Source: Millisia brevis NBRC 105863
GTDB lineage: Bacteria; Actinomycetota; Actinomycetes; Mycobacteriales; Mycobacteriaceae
Reading direction: 5' to 3'
Length of the DNA stretch: 64,000 nucleotides
Assembly (NCBI RefSeq): GCF_001552615.1
Contig: NZ_BCRN01000012.1
Span: 62,001-126,000 of the forward strand
The translations under genes were made by a program, and so were the position numbers. The notes under the pieces were generated by a model. That model had not been told where the DNA came from. It searched no databases and was given only the letters and a program-made list of their open reading frames with translations. The stretch's first letter is position 1. Every line of letters begins with the position of its first letter. Shown here one piece after another: positions 36,861-43,532 of this stretch.

Positions 36861-38114
36861 ATGAGTTCCACGGAGCAGTTTCACCCGGCATCGTCCCTTC
36901 GCCCGCTCGAGCAGTCGTCCAAGCTGCAGAACGTGCTGTACGAGATCCGTGGACCGGTACACGCCCACGCCGCCCGGCTCGAGGCCGAGGGGCACCGCAT
37001 CCTGAAGCTGAACATCGGCAACCCGGCGCCGTTCGGGTTCGAGGCGCCCGACGTGATCGTGCGCGACATGATCGCCGCACTGCCGCACGCGCAGGGCTAC
37101 TCGGAGTCCAAGGGCATCCTGTCCGCACGCCGCGCGATCGTCACCCGCTACGAGCTCGTCCCCGACTTTCCGGAATTCGACGTCGACAGTGTCTATCTGG
37201 GCAACGGCGTCTCCGAACTGATCACCATGACCATGCAGGCGCTGCTCGACGACGGCGACGAGGTGCTGATCCCGGCACCGGACTACCCGCTGTGGACGGC
37301 GATGACCACCCTGGCCGGCGGCAAGGCCGTGCACTACCTCTGCGACGAGACCAACGGCTGGCAGCCGGACCTCGCCGACATCGAAGCGAAGATCACCCCC
37401 CGCACCAAGGCGCTGCTGGTAATCAATCCGAACAATCCCACCGGTGCGGTCTATTCGCGCGAAACCCTCACCGCCATCGCGGAACTGGCCCGCAAGCATC
37501 AGCTGCTGCTGCTGGCCGACGAGATCTACGACAAGATCCTCTACGACGACGCCGAGCACGTGAACCTCGCCTCGGTCGCGCCCGACCTGCTCTGCCTGAC
37601 CTTCAACGGGCTGTCGAAGACCTACCGCGTCGCGGGTTACCGCTCCGGGTGGCTGGTGATCACCGGCCCGCGGGCGCATGCCGCGGGGTTCCTGGAGGGC
37701 ATCGAACTGCTGGCCTCGACCCGGCTGTGTCCGAATGTTCCGGCCCAGCACGCGATCCAGGTGGCCCTGGGCGGGTACCAGAGCATCGAGGATCTCATCC
37801 TGCCCGGCGGGCGCCTGCACGAGCAGCGCGACGTCGCCGTGCGCGCCCTCAACGAGATCCCCGGCGTCTCGTGTGTCGCTCCGCGCGGCGCGCTGTACGC
37901 CTTCCCGCGCCTCGATCCGGAGGTGCACGAGATCCACAGCGACGAGCAACTGGTCCAGGATCTGTTGCTGCAGGAGAAGATCCTGGTGGTGCAGGGCACC
38001 GGATTCAACTGGCCGCATCACGATCATCTGCGGATCGTGACGTTGCCGTGGGCGCGCGATCTGGCGATCGCGATCGAGCGCCTCGGCAATTTCCTTGCCT
38101 CCTACCGCCAGTAG
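36861..38114 (+). CDS. Class I PLP aminotransferase (Rv0337c/AlaT-like)
   Basis: 417 residues from the ATG at 36861. Fold-type I aminotransferase signatures are present: NIGNPAPFGF, GYSESKG, GNGVSELI, VLIPAPDYPLW, INPNNPTG, LADEIYDKILYD and the PLP lysine Lys253 in NGLSKTYRVAGYRSGW. Orthologues make alanine from pyruvate and glutamate or act on aspartate, so AlaT/AspC-type activity is likely but the exact substrates cannot be fixed. In M. tuberculosis the similar gene (Rv0337c) neighbours Rv0338c; here about 1.9 kb separates them. Followed by two terminator hairpins. Confidence 0.92.
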   Translation: MSSTEQFHPASSLRPLEQSSKLQNVLYEIRGPVHAHAARLEAEGHRILKLNIGNPAPFGFEAPDVIVRDMIAALPHAQGYSESKGILSARRAIVTRYELVPDFPEFDVDSVYLGNGVSELITMTMQALLDDGDEVLIPAPDYPLWTAMTTLAGGKAVHYLCDETNGWQPDLADIEAKITPRTKALLVINPNNPTGAVYSRETLTAIAELARKHQLLLLADEIYDKILYDDAEHVNLASVAPDLLCLTFNGLSKTYRVAGYRSGWLVITGPRAHAAGFLEGIELLASTRLCPNVPAQHAIQVALGGYQSIEDLILPGGRLHEQRDVAVRALNEIPGVSCVAPRGALYAFPRLDPEVHEIHSDEQLVQDLLLQEKILVVQGTGFNWPHHDHLRIVTLPWARDLAIAIERLGNFLASYRQ

Positions 38115-38133
38115 TACTACTGCCGCCGACGTT

Positions 38134-38183
38134 CGGGCGGCCGATCGGACAATGGATAGCCTCCATATCCGATCGGCCGCCCG
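38134..38183. terminator. 16-bp perfect hairpin after aminotransferase
   Basis: 38134-38149 pairs fully with 38168-38183. The 18-nt loop contains ATGGA/TCCAT, adding a second short stem. It lies 20 bp past the stop codon. No U-tract. Confidence 0.88.
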
Positions 38184-38305
38184 CGCCGGTCGCGCACGGT
38201 CCGAAGGTACGACGTTCGTACCGATTGCCGGAATCTCTGGCTGTATCGGGCGATTCATCGAAACCCGAGGCGCGTTACATCACGCTGAGCTAGACCATTC
38301 ATAAC

Positions 38306-38335
38306 AAGCCGGTCTCACATGCCGCACCGGCTTTT
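38306..38335 (+). terminator. Second terminator, with T-tract
   Basis: AAGCCGGT (38306-38313) pairs with ACCGGCTT (38326-38333), and TTTT follows at 38332-38335. This is the only hairpin in the window with a classical T-run on the transcribed side. Confidence 0.75.
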
Positions 38336-38366
38336 CTACGCACAAAGTCCTGGTAGCTTCGTGACT

Positions 38367-38466
38367 GCGCACCCAAGCGAGTGCGCCCCGAAGGCGCCAG
38401 CCGCCCATCCCCCCAGGGTTGGCTGGAAGGTGGCGGGGGACGAACCCCCCCTGCTTCCCCGCCACC
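38367..38466 (+). promoter_or_regulatory. Structured leader upstream of YibE/F gene
   Basis: The 379-bp space between the aminotransferase and the YibE/F gene holds two terminators, then three stacked hairpins. GCGCAC/GTGCGC is at 38367-38372 and 38381-38386. CCAGCC/GGCTGG is at 38397-38402 and 38421-38426. The perfect 10-bp GGTGGCGGGG/CCCCGCCACC is at 38429-38438 and 38457-38466. The last ends 27 nt before the GTG start. I could not match a known riboswitch class. A regulatory RNA is inferred. Confidence 0.45.
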
Positions 38467-38493
38467 GCCTTCGCGAAACCTACTCTGGAACCC

Positions 38494-40713
38494 GTGACCT
38501 CTTCCGGGCCATCAGAACCCCGCCACCGCCGACCGGACGGTCCGGAGTCGAGCGCCACACATCGCCAGGACGATCAACCCGCGCCGCCGGCTTCCGAGCG
38601 CGGTGCGCCGCGCCGACCCACACCACCCTCCGACCGATCGACCGGGCCGGATCACCGGCCCCCGGATGGGTCGTACGCGCCACGACAGACGCCCTACGGC
38701 ACCCGCGCACCATCGAGCGGCCCCGGTGGTTCCCGGAGCGCCCCCGAGCCGTACGGCGCCGGGCCATACAACTCCGACCCGTACCGCCCCGATCCGTACG
38801 ACGCCGGGCCATACAACTCCGACCCGTACCGCCCCGATCCGTACGACCCCGACCCGTACGACGGGGGTGTCCGATACGGCGCCGAGGACTCGTACCGCGG
38901 CCGCGATGCCGCCGGCGCCGACAGCGGGTGGAGCCTCTCCGAACCTCACCCCGCAGGCGTTCCGTATCCGCCGCGGCGCGCGCGGGCCCACGACACACCA
39001 TCCGAGCAACCGCAGGATCCCGACCGCCGGGATCGCTTCGATCCGATTCCAGGTGGCCCTCCCACGGGGCCGTTTCGAGACCCGTACGGCGCCGCTCCGG
39101 CCGATCCGTACCGAACCGGCTACGGCGACCCGGGCGATACTCCCGGTCCCGCCGCAGGTCCCGTGGCCCGCGGCGCCGCCTCCGGTCCCGCCCCCACCGC
39201 CGGCCCGGCTCCCACTGCCGGTCGCGCTGCCGCTGCGGGTCGCGCTGCCGCCACTCCCGCTGCCACTGCCGGTCGCGCTGCCACTGCCGGTCGCGCTGCC
39301 ACTGCCGGTCGCGCTGCCGCTCCCGATTCCACCGCCGCTCCCGCTGTCGGAGCCTCCCCCGATCCTGCGGCGAACGCCACGAGCGCGGCGCCGACGGGCA
39401 CCCCGACGGGGCGCGCCGGCCGACGGGCCCGACGCACGGGGCCGGAGTTGGTGACCCACCACGGCCACGGGCACAGCCACAGTCACGGGCACGGCCCGAT
39501 CCCGATCGGACCGGTCGCCGCGCGCGTGGTGATCGGCCTGCTGACCGTGATCGGCATCGCCTCGCTGATCGGCCTGTTCGTGCTCTGGCCGGACCGCGTG
39601 AGCGTCGACGTGCCCACACCCTTCCAGTCGGCCGACGGCAGTGCCGTGCAGTCGGTGAACGGCACCGTCCTCGAACAGAACCCGGGTCTGTGCCCCAGCC
39701 CCTCCGCCGGTCGCGTCTTCAGCGATGCCCCGCTGGCCGCGCCCGCCGGCGGATACGAATGCCCGAGCTTCGTGGTGTCGATCGACTCCGGCCCCAACGC
39801 CGGCAACCGGACCCTCCTCGAGGTCTCACCGGGCCCCGGTCAGCCGGATCTCCAGCCCGGCGACAAGATTCGCCTCATCCGCGGCATCGACACCTCCGGC
39901 TCGGCGATCTACGGGTTCGACGACTTCCAACGCACCGGATCGCTGCTGCTGGTGGTCGCGATCTTCGTGATCGTCATCGTCGTGGTCGCCGGACTGCGCG
40001 GCCTGCGCGCGCTGATCGGCCTGACCCTGGCGTTCGGGGTGATCGTCGTATTCATCCTGCCCGCGTTGCTGGACGACAAACCGCCGGTACCCGTTGCGCT
40101 GGTGGGCGGTTCACTCATCCTGTACGCGGTGTTGTACCTGGCGCACGGCGTCAATCTGCGGACCAGTGCTGCGCTGCTGGGGACGCTGACGTCGATGGTG
40201 GTCGCCGCGATCGGCTCGGTGATGGTGATCGACGGGACCGGTGTCACCGGCCTGTCCGAGGAGCAGAACACCAATATCCAGACCTACCTCGAGCACGTGT
40301 CGATCATCGGATTGTTGCTCGCAGGCTTCATCATCGGCTCGCTCGGCGTGCTCAACGACGTGACGATCACCCAAGCCTCGGCGACGTTCGAACTGGCGGC
40401 GGCCAATCCCGACGCGAGCCGTCTCGACCTCTTCCGGGGGGCGATGCGGGTCGGGCGCGACCACATCGCGTCGACGGTCTACACCCTGATGCTCGCCTAC
40501 GCCGGTGGCGCGCTGCCGCTGCTGCTGTTGTTGAGCGTCGCGGGACGGCCGCTGGGTGACCTGTTGACCGGTGACGCGATCGCGACCGAAATCGCCCGTT
40601 CGGCGGTCGGTGGCATCGCCCTGACCCTGTCGGTCCCGCTCACCACGGGAATTGCCGCGATGCTCGCGCGCCCGCCGGGCCGTGCCGCCGGCCGACATGC
40701 CGCACGACACTGA
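38494..40713 (+). CDS. YibE/F-like membrane protein with Pro/Tyr- and His-rich N-terminus
   Basis: About 739 residues from a GTG at 38494; further upstream codons belong to the leader hairpins. Residues 1-330 are hydrophilic and disordered, with an exact 15-residue duplication (AGPYNSDPYRPDPYD), Ala/Gly/Arg repeats (GRAATAGRAATAG) and, just before the first helix, a His-rich stretch (HHGHGHSHSHGHG) that could bind metal. From about 340 on there are eight or so membrane helices and an extracellular Cys-containing loop, with YibE/F features (LRGLRALIGLTLAFGVIVVFILPALL, LGVLNDVTITQASATFEL). YibE/F function is unknown in general. Confidence 0.83.
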   Translation: MTSSGPSEPRHRRPDGPESSATHRQDDQPAPPASERGAPRRPTPPSDRSTGPDHRPPDGSYAPRQTPYGTRAPSSGPGGSRSAPEPYGAGPYNSDPYRPDPYDAGPYNSDPYRPDPYDPDPYDGGVRYGAEDSYRGRDAAGADSGWSLSEPHPAGVPYPPRRARAHDTPSEQPQDPDRRDRFDPIPGGPPTGPFRDPYGAAPADPYRTGYGDPGDTPGPAAGPVARGAASGPAPTAGPAPTAGRAAAAGRAAATPAATAGRAATAGRAATAGRAAAPDSTAAPAVGASPDPAANATSAAPTGTPTGRAGRRARRTGPELVTHHGHGHSHSHGHGPIPIGPVAARVVIGLLTVIGIASLIGLFVLWPDRVSVDVPTPFQSADGSAVQSVNGTVLEQNPGLCPSPSAGRVFSDAPLAAPAGGYECPSFVVSIDSGPNAGNRTLLEVSPGPGQPDLQPGDKIRLIRGIDTSGSAIYGFDDFQRTGSLLLVVAIFVIVIVVVAGLRGLRALIGLTLAFGVIVVFILPALLDDKPPVPVALVGGSLILYAVLYLAHGVNLRTSAALLGTLTSMVVAAIGSVMVIDGTGVTGLSEEQNTNIQTYLEHVSIIGLLLAGFIIGSLGVLNDVTITQASATFELAAANPDASRLDLFRGAMRVGRDHIASTVYTLMLAYAGGALPLLLLLSVAGRPLGDLLTGDAIATEIARSAVGGIALTLSVPLTTGIAAMLARPPGRAAGRHAARH
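38758..38847 (+). repeat. Exact 45-bp tandem duplication
   Basis: 38758-38802 is repeated exactly at 38803-38847, encoding the 15-residue unit AGPYNSDPYRPDPYD twice within the YibE/F protein's cytosolic N-terminus. Likely to vary in copy number. Confidence 0.9.
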
Positions 40714-41020
40714 AACAGACCCCACCGATACACGCGTTTGTGACTTTACCGTCGCGCATTGGCGATCCTTTTGTTATGCGTTCGCGATCTAACGTCTGTC
40801 CAGGTCATCCCCGGTCGGCCGCTCTCTCGTTACCATTCTCGGTACGGTAACGTGACGGATGCTCGTCCAGCGAGCTGAAACATTTTTTACTTCGGTTTCG
40901 ATGTACTTGGCATACCGCTCGGTTGTGTAAACGACCGTTTGCGAACCAAAGCGAAGACGCCGATCGCGTCGAGTTTCGAGCGTCGGACTCGACAGCGAGT
41001 GAGCGTGGATGGAGGAAGAC
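40714..41020. other. Promoter region of carrier-protein operon
   Basis: 307 bp without a gene. A 7-bp inverted repeat CGTTACC (40828-40834) and GGTAACG (40846-40852) with an 11-bp spacer lies about 170 bp before the carrier-protein start. The rest (40760-40960) is comparatively A/T-rich, fitting a promoter. Confidence 0.55.
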
Positions 41021-41275
41021 GTGAGCGTGCAGATGACCACCGACCTGGACCGGATCCGAGACATCATCGGGCGTTACGGGAAGCTCCCCATCACCGTCGA
41101 CTCGATCGGTGAGGACGATGACCTGTACGACAAGGGTCTGACCTCCCATGCGAGCGTCAACGTCATGATCGGTCTCGAGGACGAGTTCGACATCGAGTTC
41201 CCCGACCGACTGCTGCAGAAGTCCACCTTCTCCTCGATCGCCGCCATCTCCGCGGCGATCACCGAGTTGGTCTGA
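41021..41275 (+). CDS. Acyl-carrier-like protein (partner of amino acid ligase)
   Basis: 84 residues from a GTG at 41021 with GGAGGA upstream; an ATG four codons earlier overlaps that site. It is a small helical carrier with DDLYDKGLTSHASVNVMIGLEDEF. Ser42 in LTSHAS sits where the phosphopantetheine-bearing Ser of acyl carrier proteins is found, although the usual DSL reads TSH. Not the fatty-acid ACP by context. It is followed after 3 bp by an acyl-CoA dehydrogenase-like gene and then by an aaRS-like ligase. In Bradyrhizobium such ligases attach glycine or alanine to small dedicated carriers, so this is the likely acceptor of an amino acid. Confidence 0.88.
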   Translation: MSVQMTTDLDRIRDIIGRYGKLPITVDSIGEDDDLYDKGLTSHASVNVMIGLEDEFDIEFPDRLLQKSTFSSIAAISAAITELV

Positions 41276-41278
41276 GCG

Positions 41279-42454
41279 ATGCCGACCGTCCAGTCGCCGA
41301 CACAGGATCTGACCGGGGGCCCACCGGTACCCGACGCCGTCCTCGATGTGGTGCGTACGCACGCGTCCGATGTGGACCGCGCCGCACGCTTTCCCGCCGA
41401 AGCGATAGCCGCACTACGGGAACTCGGCCTGCTCGCCGCGCCGATCCCCACCGATCTGGGCGGCTCCGGCGCCTCGCTGACCCGACTGGCCGCCATCACC
41501 CGCGCCCTGGGCGCCGAATGTGCGTCCACCGCGATGATCTACGCGATGCACCAGACCCAGCTGCTGTCGTTGACGCGGCACGGCCTGTCGTCGCCCGCGA
41601 TCGCCGCGTTCGTCGAGCGGGTGGCGACCGAGGGCCTGCTGCTGGCCTCGGCGACCACCGAGATCGGCATCGGTGGCGACGTGCGATCGAGCTCCTGCGC
41701 GGTGACGTACGAGGGCTCGCAGTTCACCCTCTCCAAGAATGCGCCGGTGATCTCCTACGGCGCCTACGCGGACGCGATCCTGGTGACCGCCCGCCGCTCC
41801 CCGGAAAGCAATCAGGGCGACCAGGTATTGGTGCTGTGCCCGAGCGATCGGCTCGAGCTCGAGCAGACCGGCGCCTGGGATACCCTCGGTTTCCGCGGCA
41901 CCTGCAGCCCGGGGTTCCTGCTGAAGGCGCAGGGCTCGGCGGACTGGGTGCTGCCGGTCCCCTACTCGACGATCTCGGCGCGCAGCATGCTGCCGACCGC
42001 GCACGTGCTCTGGGCGGCGGCCTGGTCGGGTATCGCCGACGCCGCGGTTGCCAAGGCGCGCAAGGCGGTTCGTCAGCAGGCCCGCCGCAATCCGGGGACG
42101 ACTCCGCCGGCGGCACTGCGGTTGGCGGAGCTGTCGGTGATCCACGACCGTCTGGTCGACACCGTTCGTTCCGCAGCGGCGGATTTCGACGACAATGCCG
42201 ACAACCCGGCGCGCCTGGACTCGATCGGCTTCGCGATCCACGCGAACAACGTCAAGGTCACCGCATCGGAATTGGTGGTCGAGATCGTCGGGCGGGCCAT
42301 GGTGATCTGCGGGATCGCCGGCTATCGCGACGACAGCGACCTGAGCATCGGGCGACACCTGCGCGACGCGCACGGCTCGCAGATCATGGTGAGCAATGAG
42401 CGCATCCTCGCCCACAACGCCCAGCTCGGTCTGATCTACAAGGGCGACCGATGA
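41279..42454 (+). CDS. Acyl-CoA dehydrogenase-like flavoprotein
   Basis: 391 residues. The N-terminal helical part (AALRELGLLAAPIPTDLGGSG), the middle beta domain (ASATTEIGIGGDVRSSS, LSKNAPVISYGAYAD, WDTLGFRGTCSPGFLL) and the C-terminal helices (HANNVKVTASELVVEIVGRAMVICG) fit the FAD-dependent acyl-CoA dehydrogenase fold. The GDVRSS loop replaces the usual GSD substrate/FAD loop. It probably acts on a substrate tethered to the neighbouring carrier protein rather than on a CoA ester; that is inference. The start is 3 bp after the carrier-protein stop, and the end overlaps the ligase by 4 bp (ATGA), so the three are translationally coupled. Confidence 0.87.
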   Translation: MPTVQSPTQDLTGGPPVPDAVLDVVRTHASDVDRAARFPAEAIAALRELGLLAAPIPTDLGGSGASLTRLAAITRALGAECASTAMIYAMHQTQLLSLTRHGLSSPAIAAFVERVATEGLLLASATTEIGIGGDVRSSSCAVTYEGSQFTLSKNAPVISYGAYADAILVTARRSPESNQGDQVLVLCPSDRLELEQTGAWDTLGFRGTCSPGFLLKAQGSADWVLPVPYSTISARSMLPTAHVLWAAAWSGIADAAVAKARKAVRQQARRNPGTTPPAALRLAELSVIHDRLVDTVRSAAADFDDNADNPARLDSIGFAIHANNVKVTASELVVEIVGRAMVICGIAGYRDDSDLSIGRHLRDAHGSQIMVSNERILAHNAQLGLIYKGDR

Positions 42455-43416
42455 CCGCGGTCGACGCGTCCTCGGTCGGCGCCGAGTCGGCCGCCCACGC
42501 GGTGGCGGATCTGCAGACCGAACGCGCCCGGTTCCGGGACGAACTGGTCGCCGCCGAACTGCTGATCCCGACCTCGGTCGACGGATTGTACGGTCGCTCC
42601 GGCGATTTCGAGTCCATCATCGATCTGATCGATGCGAAGGTGGAAGCGGCCGGCGCGGCCGCCCACGGCACCTCGGCGCAGGTGCTGCGGTTCCCACCGG
42701 TGTTCCCGGTCGACGCCTTCGAGCGGACCGACTACCTCGCCTCCTTCCCGAACCTGACCGGTGCGATCACCACCTTCACCGGCGACAACAAGGCCCACGC
42801 CCAGTTGCTGGCCGAGCGCTCCGCCGGACGCGATTGGAACCACTTCCTGTCGCCCGCGGGCACGATGCTGGTCTCCGCGGCGTGCCACCCGAGCTACGCC
42901 CGGCTGACCGGAACGCTGCCCGCCGACGGCGTGCTGATGGACATCTTCGGCTACTGCTTCCGGCACGAGCCGGCGGTGGATCCGGCACGCATGCAGGCCT
43001 TCCGAATGCACGAATATGTGCGGGTCGGCACCGAGCAGGCGGCGATCGACCATCGCAGCGCCTGGGAGGAGCGCGGCCTGTCGGTCCTGGCCGACCTCGG
43101 CCTCGAGGCGGAGGCGGTGATCGCCAACGATCCGTTCTTCGGTCGGGCGGGCCGCATGCTCGCCGCCAACCAGCGCAACGAGAACCTCAAGACCGAGCTG
43201 GTCGTGCGCCTCTACGGTGACCTGGACGACGGCACCGCGGTCGTCTCGGCGAACAACCATCGCGATCATTTCGGGGACACCTTCGATATCCGCACGGTCG
43301 ACGGCTCCACCGCGCACAGCGCCTGTGTCGGATTCGGCATGGAGCGCATCGCACTGGGCATGATCCGCCGCTACGGCACCCGGCCGCGTACCTGGCCGGC
43401 GCACCTGCGGGCGTAG
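42451..43416 (+). CDS. Amino acid:[carrier protein] ligase (class II aaRS-like)
   Basis: 321 residues. It lacks a tRNA-binding domain but keeps class II catalytic motifs: motif 2 CFRHEP with RMHEYVRVGT, and motif 3 GFGMERIALGMIRRYG. Cys145, Glu188 and Cys292 are candidate zinc ligands, as in methanogen-type SerRS and the Bradyrhizobium amino acid:[carrier protein] ligases. Those enzymes activate glycine or alanine with ATP and load it on a phosphopantetheinylated carrier. Gene order carrier-dehydrogenase-ligase strongly supports the same reaction here. Amino-acid specificity and the final product are unknown. It converges on the GH2-DUF1839 pair. Confidence 0.88.
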   Translation: MTAVDASSVGAESAAHAVADLQTERARFRDELVAAELLIPTSVDGLYGRSGDFESIIDLIDAKVEAAGAAAHGTSAQVLRFPPVFPVDAFERTDYLASFPNLTGAITTFTGDNKAHAQLLAERSAGRDWNHFLSPAGTMLVSAACHPSYARLTGTLPADGVLMDIFGYCFRHEPAVDPARMQAFRMHEYVRVGTEQAAIDHRSAWEERGLSVLADLGLEAEAVIANDPFFGRAGRMLAANQRNENLKTELVVRLYGDLDDGTAVVSANNHRDHFGDTFDIRTVDGSTAHSACVGFGMERIALGMIRRYGTRPRTWPAHLRA

Positions 43417-43532
43417 CCGACCACCCTCGGGCGCTGGTCGTATACCGAACCGGGCGCAGGGGCATCGGCGGGCGCGACCTCGGGCCCGGCAGCGGTCGTT
43501 ATCCAACGCTCGATCGAGGTGGTAGACCCCGG

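Noticed and set aside
38255-38300. tRNA-like TAGCTCAG and GGGTTTCGA on the minus strand
   Set aside because: No acceptor stem or anticodon arm can be folded around them.
38340-38470. SRP RNA, cobalamin or c-di-AMP riboswitch for the structured leader
   Set aside because: The SRP tetraloop core (GGAAGGAAGCAGC-type), the B12 box and the GGGGTGAA part of ydaO are absent, so only a generic structured leader is reported.
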